From contig KN834749.1 in the NCBI GenBank assembly GCA_000827265.1, positions 1,167,500 to 1,231,499 on the forward strand: a DNA stretch of 64,000 nt, given 5' to 3'. This document shows positions 1-10,692 of the stretch, in pieces. The translations under genes were made by a program, and so were the position numbers. Positions within the stretch are counted from its first letter, which is position 1, and each line of letters begins with the position of its first letter. Below the pieces are notes generated by a model, which saw only the letters and a list, made by a program, of their open reading frames with translations, was not told the DNA's origin and made no database searches. Origin of the DNA: Collybiopsis luxurians FD-317 M1 (lineage: Eukaryota > Basidiomycota > Agaricomycetes > Agaricales > Omphalotaceae).

Positions 1-131
1 GATGAGTGGTGATACTGAATTCACAAAAATTTTGCTTGCCATCAGAACAGTATTGGTCAGTATTGGTGACAGAGTTAGTAAAAGTGATAGATACAATCGC
101 GTGACTACTCACACCGATTACCAAAATCTAA

Positions 132-1294
132 ATGTCATTGGCTTCGCTCTATAGAAAATATCTTCGTCAGGTCAGACGTTTACCCCATTACTATCTTCGG
201 TGAGGCCCAGCATTTTGAGCAGTGAATCCTCGACTCAAATTCTCAGCCATTTCTTTCAATTAAAAGCTTCAGATGATTTTCACGCTATCGCTGCAACGCC
301 TTTGTATAAAAAGCGCCTTCGGGAGAGTAAAGTGAAACGGGTCTCGAAGGCAAGTCATTGATTTATTCCAAAGAACAACGTCGACAACATTTTGCAGGAT
401 CTTCGTCGAATCGAATTAGCTCTCCAAGGTCGACCTGAAAAGTTCAATTACATTTTGGATCTGGCTTATGGTCGAAGAGGTAAATTAAAATGGGAACTAA
501 TGGAGGTATGCTACAATCTTGTCGAGCTCCTTATCACCTTTAAATCTCGCTTTCAGCCCTTTATAGCTCAGCCAGAGTCGGCCCCGCAACATCCCATAAT
601 TCCGGGTGTTCCCGAGTCGCGCCCTCCAGCCTACTCTGCCGAACTCGTTGCCCTTCTTACTCATACCGTCTCTCGAGCGGTGGGAAAGCCTATAGACCTT
701 CGTCATATACAATTTCCACCAACTCTCTCCCCCCGTGCCAACCCCAATTCTGAAGAGGCTAGATTGCTGGGACCTCTGAGCAAACGCCTGGAATACAACA
801 CTCGCTGGCGATACTATACACGAGAATGGAAGAAGGTTTATCCTCCATTAGAGGTTGCCGTTAAGCGAAAAGACGGAGCGTTGTTCACCACCATGGCTGA
901 GGTCTTGGCTGCTGATGCAAAGGCTGGTCGTTTTCAAGACCGCGGGCTTTTCGGCGATATTGAAAATATTGTCGGCTCTTCACTAGGAGCGTCGCCTATT
1001 ACGCGCCGGGAACGGTCATCTTCGCAAGTTGAGTATGTGCCAGATAAGAAACCACGCCATCCCTCTGCGTGGCTTCGTCGCCGATATCAGGCCCTGCTGG
1101 GAAGAATACCTGTTCTTAGCTATACCCCGCACAAACATTTCAATGTTTACCTGTCACCGAATTCGCATTCGATTCTTGCTCGGATGTCTGCTCATAGAAG
1201 ACCCAAGGTGGACTCCGTCAATCTTGCTTGGCTCGAACACAGTGATGCCAAGTTTTGGTCACGCCGAGATCAACATACAAAGCACGCAGGATAG
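132..1294 (+). CDS. LYR-motif (Complex1_LYR) family protein with long C-terminal extension
   Basis: I model three exons, 132-199, 247-349 and 398-1294, giving about 355 residues. The N-terminus carries a LYR tripeptide at residues 6-8 followed by basic residues and a proline, the signature of small LYR adaptors that bind mitochondrial acyl carrier protein and help assemble respiratory complexes or Fe-S proteins. The spliced reading continues without a phase error into a conserved-looking segment (LAYGRRGKLKWELM). Intron 2 (350-397) starts with GC rather than GT (AAG|GCAAGT) and ends TTTTGCAG. Most LYR proteins have roughly 80-150 residues, so the extra 230 or so residues are odd; no domain is recognised there. 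Mitochondrial location is inferred from the family, not from a clear presequence. Confidence 0.8.
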
Positions 1295-1331
1295 AAGTAA
1301 CGTAGTACATAAATAACCACCAGTCCAAAAA

Positions 1332-4300
1332 TTAATTCTGCTCGATCTCTAACCCATGCAGGTCAATAACATACATGCTGTAGTTGCGATCGGCTGCTTG
1401 AGACGCCATGGATTGCCTGGGATCCGTAGGATTGGGGTCTACACCACATTGGAGAGCCAACATAGTTTGATAGTCATCGAAACTAAACTCTTGGCGGTCC
1501 TTGATACCCTCCAGCATATCCTAGCATAGTAGCAGTATCAACACGAGCACGGAATGGATAATGAAGAAAATGTACCGTAGGTGACAGGAAAAATAGCGAA
1601 AAGTACCGCTTCGCGCGATCAAAATTTTCGTTGGAATTGACCGTGATAGTCTTGACACTCTGCTGAAGTGCCAAGATGTTGCGCAAGATTTTTCTTATCC
1701 CATAGACATTGGGACGACGGAGATATCGTGCGCCATGAATCAGAACATGCTCCATCAGTTGGCCCAATCCCGAGAATATGAATCTAGGCGAAATTTCAAA
1801 AACGCAATTCTCTGAGGATTATATTCACACCAACTTACTGTCGTGCGTTCGGGGGTACACTTGGTGATATAAGATTGTCGCACTCACTCAGATCATTATT
1901 CAGATCGATGACGTGCGGGTCGGGTTCTCCAGCCTCCCCATCGAGTGAATAGTTTCCCTGACACCGAGTTACAACATTGAAAAGCTGAAAAAGATATGTC
2001 GACTTCACCTTCATGGCGAGATTGAGGTAATAAACGGTCCTGCAACGCACATCGACCCGGATGGTGTGTAGAATCAATTCGGAAAGTTGTTCGTACGTCT
2101 TCAAGAGCGCCTGGAACCGACTACAAAATTCAACTAGTCAGTCACGTATCGTGGAGACGTGAATCTTTACCCACAGTGACATCTCTTTGGAGAGGACGAG
2201 GCTCAATTGGTCAGTCGGAGACGCAATCGGCACGTAAGCCATGAGGGGAGTATATGTCATTGAAACAGCAGATAATGGTTCCAAATTTTGAGGTGACAGT
2301 GGGCCATCCTCGGGGTGGGCTTTTAAAGAACTCAGGCCTGATGCAAACCAAGTCTAGGGCATTATGTGAGGAGGATATCGCTAGGAAGAGATCAAAACTG
2401 ACTGACAATACTGCGATACATGCTGGCCAGGTAGACCAAGTTGCGTATGGAAGGGACCAGGTCAGCACTAGTCATTTGTTTCCCACCCAAAAAGTCCTGT
2501 TCTAAATGTGTCTCTTGCCGCCAGAGCTGTTGTTGTTGAGGTATATTGTCCTCCTACGGCAGATGAGTCTCGGAATCAGAAAAGGAAACTCGATTCGTAC
2601 CGCTGTGTTTTGTAGTCCCGTCAAACATGGTACCAATTCCGTGCGCTGAGCCCATTGCGCAGCTAAAGCTATTTGCGATTGTGATATCGATTCGCCGGAA
2701 GCAGAGCTTGTAACAAGATCCTGGAATTTGTCACTACATCGTTGGTAGAACTGGATGACTACTCCAAGGATTAAACGAGAGTAACTCTCCCTGTGAAAAG
2801 GCGTTGTTTGATGCATGGCGCATAAAGAATTGATCAGGGCCATGAGGTGCGTGCTGGCCTAGAAAAAGAATCAAAATTATGCCTTTCCGCAGCGGAAATA
2901 ATTTACTTTGATCAACGGTTCGGGAGATATTCGTTTAGAAAGGGGGTCAGATTGGAAGGCTTCTGGTCCTAATCTTCCATCTGAGTACTCGGCGTGAGGA
3001 AGAAACACAGTTGACATACCACTGGCGGCTTGATGGAACAGATATGAGACTTTATCCTCCAGTTGTGGAAGATAGATATTCAACACAAACTCGTCCAACA
3101 CTGTTCCCGACTCTTGCACAGATTCTATATCGGACGGAAGGACCGTACGGATGCGTTCGAGAAACGCCAACGTAGGCTGGAAGAGTACGCTGACATGGAA
3201 AGCATTGGGTTTGATCAATAGTCGATGGTGTTGACCAGCACCAAGAAGCCTGTCGTCAGTGCCGACTGATGAGAGAGTAGACTGAACAGTATTTTCCGCT
3301 GCGCCTTGAACGAGACCAGGCATCGTGTCTTTCAATACCTGAGTCAATTGCTCTTCATGAGGCCGTAACACTTTATTCGCGAGTTTTGCATCTGTGTCTG
3401 CAAAACGGAAAACCGACTGGAATAGAACTTCAACAATGGCGACGCAGAAGTCAGTAGGTGAGCCAACCTTGGTTCTATCTCTGGAAAATCGGCCCTCTCT
3501 AAGGATCTCATTTATGGAAGATATGGGATTTCTCCCAGACATAACACCCTCGTCTTCGTTGGTCAGATAATCATAGACAAGAGTTTTCATCTACCGGAGC
3601 AATAAAGACACGTAAATGACAGGACTAATTTCGAAGACTTACCTCGGCCTGAATTGAAACCCAGATATCAACCAGTGGGAAAAGCATCCCAGGCTTAGTC
3701 CCTGTTGAATCCTTGAAGTCTCTTCGCTGAGGTAGAAGTTACTAGGGCTGTTCATGCAGGAGCAGATCACTCACGGAGCCAATGCGATTTGCGACTTCAT
3801 ATATCACCCTCAGTCCTTGAGCGACAGCATCCATCTTCGAATACAGCGTCCAGAAAAAGTCCCTCAAGATTTCTTGGTCAACATGTTGCGAAGACTCCAA
3901 AGCTGCAAGCCGCAAGCAGGATCCTGGCAGATATCCGTTTTTATGTTGCACAACTACTGTCGGATCAGCAGAAAATATGTATACTCCCTCCGATGACTTG
4001 TTGATGGATAGCCCAAATATGGATCCGCGCCTGCCGTACTCAGCTCTTTCAGAGACTTCATCAATCGTTGTTTCAATTAACGAATATATTTCGCTGGGTA
4101 GTCGCTGCGCCACGATGTCGAGTGTCGCTCCTAAGCGACCTAGGACCGCTAATGATTCTAGTACTGTTTCTAAATATGCGAAAGAATCTGTTTCGGGGTT
4201 GAGAAGGGATTGCGGATTGCGGGCAGAGATGTTGAAGTTCAGCGTAGAAGCGAGTGGAGCGGTAGGGTTGGGCTCGTTTACATCCATAGGCGGGTCATTA

Positions 4301-5869
4301 GGCCTTAACGTAAGGTCGTGTAAGAAACGCGCCAATCGAGTGGTCGGGAAGGAGGGGGAAGAAGGGGACACGTCGGGCAAAGTTGCAGCTGGTTCATCCT
4401 CAAATTCGACTTTGGGAACTGGGAATACACTTCAACAAAAGTAATTGATAGGAAAAAGCGGTGAAAGCTCACAAGCGTGCTGATTCGGGGTGTACGAGGC
4501 CCATCGAGAATCACACCAGAAAGATTTTAGGAACAGATGGCTATGGAGTTCATCCACCAATATTTCACGCAATGCCTATCATGGTACTGCATGAGAAAGT
4601 TTGTATTCACTGGGTACAGCACTCACAGTTTCTTGCCCTAATAAGTAACTTCGAAGGTCCGAAACCGCTCCAATCTCCTGCATTTCTGTTTTGTTAATGA
4701 TCTTCAAATTCCGAACGAGGAGAACAGACGCCTGCAACAGGCGTTTTTCGGACATCAATGTCTCGAGCAAGTCTGGTACTGCCTTCAGATGTTCACTAGA
4801 CCAAAGCTAATCAGCACTTCAGGCCTCCGAGTTGCGCCAACCCACATCTGATCTAAGAGGCGCATCATTTCTTCCAGTGTTTGACCTCTTGACCACATTT
4901 GGACCAGATCAGCACGCTTGCTTCCCAAGGCCTCCTTTGATTCTAGAAGAGCTGTACGAGCTTCATCAATCTGTGTTTGGGTTTCAGAGAGATGATTCAA
5001 TAGCGACGCGTGGTGAGGTAGGGAGGCGGCAAATGCCTGGTAATACTCTTGAGGGACGTAATGGGTCAAAAAATCCCGGGCTATAAGAGGAAGACGTACT
5101 GTCGACTGTGCCTTTCAAGGCGCTAAATAGTTTGTACTTTATGTCTTGGAAGGAATCCATATCTTTGCCGGTAGACCTTCGATCCAAGAGGTCAACCGCG
5201 AGGTCGACTGGATTGAACTTTTTTAGTTGGTCAGTGTAAATCAAACTACGAGCGGATCTGTCCTACATCTGGATCCACGACAAACTCCCAGCCATCTTTG
5301 ACTTGATTTAGGACCGCTGTAATAAGAGTTGAAACTCAGGATGAACACAATTTCATTAACCGCGTACCATCGATATCTCCAGGTCGAGGTCTTCCCGCAA
5401 TTTTTCTGCCAGCTATTCTCTTCTGGTACTGCTGCTGTCTTGCATTTTCGGCGGCTCTTTCCTCATCCCGGGTCCGCTGATACTCATAATCATCACTTCC
5501 GTTTGTCATCGCGCGCCTTCTGTTTCCAGCTGACTGAAAAGCAGAAAGGACAGTATTTAGAGTTGGTGAGGTGTTGTCGTCGTCGTTACCATCTTGGCTT
5601 TGCTGACGCTGAACCTGCCTGGAGCCCGTTGGACTGTCTCGCAAAGTTCGAGATGAGGTAGTTGATACACTGATCCTGTCCGTTTCATAGTTTCGAGACC
5701 TCAACTCGGATCTCTGAGGACGAGAAGGGCCATTGCTGTTACTGGGAGTTGTGGGGCGTGAAATCTGTAAAGGTCTTGTTGAAGATGAAGGAGGAGGTGA
5801 AGTGAGATTATTCCTGGACACTGAAGGAGAGCGAGTTTGACGAGTAGGGAACGGCGGGGCACGCGACAT
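1332..5869 (-). CDS. SEC8: Exocyst complex component Sec8 (EXOC4)
   Basis: Sixteen exons, in transcript order 5368-5869, 5267-5316, 5100-5217, 4846-5047, 4627-4795, 4473-4575, 3775-4418, 3643-3726, 2907-3590, 2601-2858, 2407-2553, 2175-2353, 2009-2120, 1839-1957, 1576-1783 and 1332-1520, join without a phase error to about 1255 residues. Sec8 is a rod-like subunit of the exocyst, which tethers secretory vesicles to the plasma membrane. The first 165 or so residues are Ser/Pro/Arg-rich and disordered. The Sec8 N-terminal coil follows, with the signature YYQAFAASLPHHASLL and, after a splice, LLDQIEHLKAVPDLLETL. The C-terminal half has GEPDPHVIDLNNDL and a GIRKILRNILALQQS helix typical of the family. 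The intron at 1958-2008 is 51 nt and stop-free, so retention would keep the frame. The start at 5869 (MSRAPPFP) is chosen over an upstream ATG at 6082 because the latter overlaps LDAH coding sequence. Confidence 0.93.
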
Positions 5870-5909
5870 GCAAGGCTGAAGGGAAGAATTGTAAATGGAA
5901 TAGCCGCCC
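5870..5909. promoter_or_regulatory. Very short divergent intergenic region between SEC8 and LDAH
   Basis: Only 40 bp separate the two start codons. The 5' untranslated regions and core promoters must therefore overlap the neighbouring gene's coding sequence, or one start lies further downstream than modelled. Confidence 0.5.
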
Positions 5910-7085
5910 ATGGAGTTGAACCTTCCTCCCTTCCTCTCATTGCTTGAAGTTGAACCCTCACCAGAAGATTGTATCCATTCCATTTTTCGCCATTCAAATG
6001 CTTTTGGTTCATCTAAAACGCTTTGGTGGCCAAATGAAGACCCAAAAACTTTGATTATGTTCATCCCAGGTCCGCAATTCATGATTTCTCTATCAGCTTT
6101 TTCTCAAGTATCCCTGCAGGGAACCCTGGTCTTTCCGAATTCTATATTCCATTCCTCTCCGCGTTATACAAATCCAGCATCAGCATTGTAATACTAGCTC
6201 AATCTTTATTGGGGCATACTGAGGAAGCAGGACCCACTCCTTCCACAGACTTGTTCTCCCAGGTCGCCGTTGCTATCGAGACATTTGATACTCTGGCGCA
6301 GGCATACCCCGACGCAAAGACCATAATAATAGGCCACAGCGTCGGGTGCTGGATTGCTTCACAGGTGAGAATCTATTCGACAGTGTGCGCCGTCAACTTT
6401 AAATGCTCATCAGTCCCCGAAGGTTCTGAAAGCTAGGCCAGACAAGGTCGACTCGTTGTTCTTGCTGTTCCCTACGATTACAAACATTTTGGACACTCCG
6501 AATGGCCATTCTCTTTCTGTATGTACCGGAATTTTTCCTTCGCCCCTCAGTTATTGACAGAAATTGCAGTGGGCCTTTCGGCCGCCTTTTCCCTACTTTA
6601 TTTCTAAACTCTCGCTCCTGCTACGCCTTCTTCCTCCTATAGTCTTGTCTACCGTGTTCCGCGAATGGCCCGAAACACAACTAGATGTTTTACGCAGACT
6701 TTTGCAGTCGCCTGCCTGTATTCGAGCTTGCCTCCACATGGCCCACGAGGAAATGATGACCATTCGCGAGCTTGATATCGATCTTTTGCAAACGCATAGA
6801 CATCGGATTCATATGTACTTTGCTGAAACGGATGGATGGGTGGGGAAAAACAAGGACCTTATTGTAAGCTCCTTTGACCCAGGTGCTATTAAGGTCGTAC
6901 ACGGTGAACATGGCATCCCGCATGCTTTTTGCATTAGTTCGTGTAGTCATTCAAGTGTTTGTGAAGCTCGAGCTGATTCAGTTTCACAGATCATGGTCAA
7001 GAATTGGCTGACCAGTGTACCCGCTGGATGTCTACGTTGTAGAGTAGATTACTGCACTATTGATACAAATGAGCACATTTTCTAG
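5910..7085 (+). CDS. LDAH: Lipid droplet-associated hydrolase (LDAH family, alpha/beta hydrolase)
   Basis: Exons 5910-6069, 6120-6364, 6423-6518, 6570-6936 and 6982-7085 give about 323 residues, close to the usual 300-330 of the family. The N-terminal part reads TLIMFIPGNPG, the oxyanion-loop strand of LDAH proteins, then LGHTEEAG. The nucleophile elbow GHSVG (GxSxG) follows just before the second intron. The C-terminal part has ETDGWVGKNK and HGIPHAFC, supplying the acid and histidine. LDAH proteins associate with lipid droplets and have been linked to sterol-ester or acylglycerol turnover; the substrate here is unknown. The last intron (6937-6981, 45 nt) is stop-free, so an unspliced form would also be in frame. 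Confidence 0.88.
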
Positions 7086-7194
7086 AGTAAAGCAATAAGG
7101 TAAAACGGTTTCAGTTTGGGATATCTATGTTTCAATGAAATTAGGCAATGTGAGGTAATTAAGCAGGAATAAAATGCCGTGGGGTCATTCATTG

Positions 7195-9296
7195 TCATGA
7201 AGAACGCGATGAAGGAGTTGAACTGCGAGAAGCCAGTGAGGATAACGAATCGGACACTATGTTAGCCCAGTTTGGAAGTATCCCGTCAACTTTCTTTTCC
7301 GTTCGGCTGGGACCGGTCGCAAGAGGTGTGGCTGAAACCCGTTTCGTCCGAGTAAGCTTTTGAGATAAGTCTTCCGTAACGTCATTAGGAAGGGAGGTCG
7401 GCCTAAGTGGCGAATGCGAACGACTCGGGATAATTTCAGTTCTAAGAACAACATTATCAATCACCTCGCCTTCGTCGGCGGCGAAAATCATCTCTGTTGG
7501 CCCAGGCGAAGAACCTGAGCTTGGATCGCGGGACCTGGCAGTATTCGAGCTCTGTCGCTGAGATCCAATCTCCGGGGTATCAGATCGAACGATAGCTCCT
7601 TCTCCAGCACGACTATCATTATGCGGTCCGTTAGCTGTGTCATCGACGACGCCGTCGACCTCTCGTGCTAACATATCTGCAATGCCGAGATAGAAGGTGG
7701 CAGGACGAAAGTTGATATGCTTCCCAGTCATTTCCGCCCATTTGAATCTGGCTGGATTGATCCAGCCTACGAGGTCAAGGTGATTGACATTCTCAAGTGT
7801 ACCCAGATATTTTCCCTGTAGATGAATCAGTGACGGAGAACCATCAGGTTTGTAGCACAACTTGCCCATCTGGCAGAGTGTACCGAAACTAGCCCATCAT
7901 TAGGTCCTTCCTTCTCAAACACCACAGAATGAGGGTACCGCCATGTATCAACAAGGCCTGGTTCATAAATTGAGCCCCAGCTGAAATATTTGACTCCAGG
8001 CATGTTCGGAACCTCTTCGTTGAATTTCCGCATACTTTCAATGGTGAGAGACTCAAATGCCTTGCCATCTCCGCCACCATTAGGGAGTAGATCAATCAGA
8101 GACAAGAAAGAGGCCATGCGCTCGCTGCCCAGCGTTGCAAGAAAATGGTCAGCAAAGTAGGAACCACGGTGCGGGGTGGCAATTGTGGTGATGGATAAGA
8201 CCGAGAATTTTCGATCGGTAAGGCGCGAGGTGAGGTAGCGGGCATCAATGCCTTTGAGTCAAATTGAATACGACAATAAACTTCAGATTCGACTTCACAC
8301 TTACCTCCCATAGAATGACCTGTACTAAAATGAGATTCATACGGTCAAATCAAATTAAGACGTACCTATGAGATGAACGCTCCTTCCAGGGTACGCTTCA
8401 GAAATCTTCTCTTCCAATACCTTTGCCCTATCTATAGGGCTGCTGGTAGCCGGCACCCTAGTTATTAGAACCTCTGTCCCATTGGCCTCCAAAACTTCCT
8501 TGATTCCCCGCCAATGCATGACTTGCATGGGTGCAATAGAAGGTCCGATAGTGACCGAATCGAATCCCAAAAGACCATGACAGAACACAACTGGATTCCG
8601 GGGCGAGAAATCTGAACGAGGTTGAGCAAATGGAAAGCAGACATTTACTCCTTGAAACGTACACTTCTTTCGGATATTAGCTTGTTCTTCCTGAACAGTC
8701 GCTGCTCTGTCATCTTCTGAAAGTAGGGTATCGACATTTTCCTTGTTCCCCGAAAACCACCACCAAAAATTATTCGATTCCAAGTTTGAAGGGGGAAGAG
8801 CAGCGGATGCAGACCTAGTATGGGACCGACGGACCTGCTGCGAAACGTTCCGAAGAGAATCGAGCGAGGATCTCGAAGGGGGAGACTGATTGAGGCTGAT
8901 TTTAGGGGAGTCCAAGTCGTCGTTGGACTGAGCGCTGGACCGAGTTCGAAAAGTGGGTGACGTCGGTGACCCAGAATCTGACGAGACGATCGCTGGAGGT
9001 GAAAGAGAAGCCGTGGGCAACGTCGACCTTGTAAGATTATCAAGAAAGGGGGGATTCCGAGCAAGAGAAAAATGGGAAAGCTGGGCGGAAGGCGGTCTGC
9101 GAGGCAGACATAGCGGTTCATTCAAAGCTTCATTGAGGGAAGCCAGGCTTGGATTCGACGACGACGACGACGAGGAGTCTGAACTCGAGGACTTGCGATA
9201 TGGAGACCACCATATTAGCAGAGGCTGATGACTGCTAACCATTTGCTGAAAATTCTGAAATAATAATGGGCATGGAAGTTGGAAGCCAAAACGCAT
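7195..9296 (-). CDS. Alpha/beta-hydrolase lipase, similar to yeast triacylglycerol lipase Tgl2
   Basis: Exons 8366-9296, 8305-8319, 7866-8251 and 7195-7815 give about 650 residues. A Ser-rich disordered N-terminal region (about 200 residues, including an AGC/TCG-type serine run) precedes the hydrolase core, which begins PVVFCHGLLGFDSV. The nucleophile elbow GHSMG is encoded by a 15-nt exon of its own. The segment TTIATPHRGSYFAD follows, then HLDLVGW near the end of the core, probably supplying the catalytic histidine. The last intron (7816-7865) is GC-AG (TGG|GCAAGT). The C-terminal 150 residues are again low-complexity. The start at 9296 is the longest choice; ATG 9242 is equally possible. 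Family members hydrolyse tri- and diacylglycerols, and the yeast enzyme is mitochondrial; location here is not shown. Confidence 0.83.
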
Positions 9297-9737
9297 TTCA
9301 TTTTAAACTGCCATGCTGCCATCTGTGCTTCCCGCTCACCCAGCTCTCACAGACAGTACGAACTCTTATTAATTTATTAAACAGAGTTCCTCATTACCGT
9401 CTTTGAATAGCGTCCACTACCTCAGAACAGCTTGAGACTTCCAAATCTCTCGCCAAGGTGACCTCCCCGCAAGAGTAAGTTCAAGATTAGCCCGCTCATA
9501 CAAATGCTGATTGGAAACCAGGACTGCGATCTTTATCTGTGCTTTACCAGGTCTTTTTTTTTGTTCTAGAACTCCCAGTGCAATCCCCGACGTTTCTGTT
9601 TTTAGACTGCTATAAATTATTCCCATCAAAAGAACGACTGGTAGCCCACCGCAAACGAGAGCATCGGGAGGAAAGCAATGCGAATATTATCACATGGAAT
9701 TCAGAGTAACGAGTATAAATGGTACAGGTAGTTGTAA
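9297..9737. other. Intergenic region between the lipase and SF3A2 genes
   Basis: About 440 bp without a supportable gene. It must hold the lipase promoter and 5' leader (right to left) and the SF3A2 3' untranslated region. I see no repeat or RNA gene here. Confidence 0.5.
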
Positions 9738-10600
9738 TCAATAAGCTAAACGGAACATGAACTGGAAGCTATACTGCTTTGTGTCTGGGTCCCAATGCGA
9801 CCAATTCCAGTATCCAGCGTCGTCTGATTCATCTTCAATTTCTCGAGCCGGAATACGAAAAGCGATGGTCTCGTAGGGTTCGGCAGCGACCTTGGCCAAA
9901 TCAATTGCAGTCTGGCAGTTGAGCAGAATTTAACTCACTATGAGATACTGATATGCCTTGTTTGGAGGCTCTTTCTTTTGCTCCCAAGCACTCATAAACC
10001 GCCGTCGAGGAATGACTCCTGGTTTTATCTGTGGAAGGTGGACTTGTACCATCATGCCCTCCTTTCCGGTTTCAATGTCTCGTACTTTGGTTACTCGGTA
10101 TCCTGGCCGACCAATCTTGAGAAAGACTTTGCGTTGCACGCTGCTTTGTGCGGGGGCAATCATTAGCTGAGTGTCTTTTGCATCTCGAGCAGCACGACGC
10201 GCAAGATTTGTTTGGTGCTTCTTTCCTTGGGTGTGGGCGAGATATGAGCCTTCATTTGTGTGAAGGGTCAGACATAGACGACACTCGAGAGAACCAAGAT
10301 GATTTCGAAGGATGTAAGGGTCCTAGCGGGACTGTCTAAGTTACTAGTCAGAGTATATGAGCCGAACCATACCTTGGCTAAGTCAATCGTCTCCAAAGCC
10401 AATTTTCTCAATCTCTCCCTCCGGTCTACATTGGTTTCTGATGCACCAGCCACTCCTCCTCCTCCAAACTTGGACCCTACACGATTCTACGACAAAATTT
10501 GAATATGATTTAGAGATTTTAAAGCTGAAAAAATACCTGATAATCTAGCAAACACTTAGCATTTCACGACAGAAATATATAAAAACAAAGGCTTACCCAT
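9738..10600 (-). CDS. PRP11: Splicing factor 3A subunit 2 (SF3a66/Prp11)
   Basis: Exons 10597-10600, 10537-10544, 10373-10486, 9939-10322 and 9738-9890 give 220 residues, the normal size for fungal Prp11. SF3A2 is a U2 snRNP protein needed for prespliceosome assembly. Spliced, the protein begins MDYQNRVGSKFGG, the invariant start of the family; this fixes the 4-nt coding part of exon 1 (ATGG) and the 8-nt exon 2. A matrin-type C2H2 zinc finger spans about residues 56-78 (CRLC...H...H). It is followed by KIGRPGYRVTKVRD, PRRRFMSAWEQ and the terminal AAEPYETIAFRIPAREIE block, all diagnostic. It is divergently paired with RRP5 across 92 bp. Confidence 0.95.
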
Positions 10601-10692
10601 TTTGTGGTGGTGGAAGCGGTGAAAGAGTTCGGTTTACTTCCGGGCCGCTGAACCGAGCACTCTTTGAAAAATCTTTCACGTCGCTTGCCACG
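10601..10692. promoter_or_regulatory. Bidirectional promoter between SF3A2 and RRP5 with a central inverted repeat
   Basis: The 92 bp between the two start codons contain an imperfect inverted repeat: AAAGAGTTCGGTT at 10622-10634 and AACCGAGCACTCTTT at 10651-10665, separated by a GC-rich spacer. The symmetry would suit a factor serving both genes, but this is inference. Confidence 0.5.

Noticed and set aside
5081..5099. A 19-nt GT-AG intron in SEC8 (GTACGT...TATAG)
   Set aside because: It restores a frame, but the same donor with the acceptor at 5048 gives a normal 52-nt intron, and the product (KGTVDKYYQAFAASL) fits Sec8 spacing better.
9417..9629. Minus-strand 70-codon open frame between the lipase and SF3A2
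   Set aside because: No recognisable domain, no splice support and no conserved-looking composition; it probably lies in the lipase leader.
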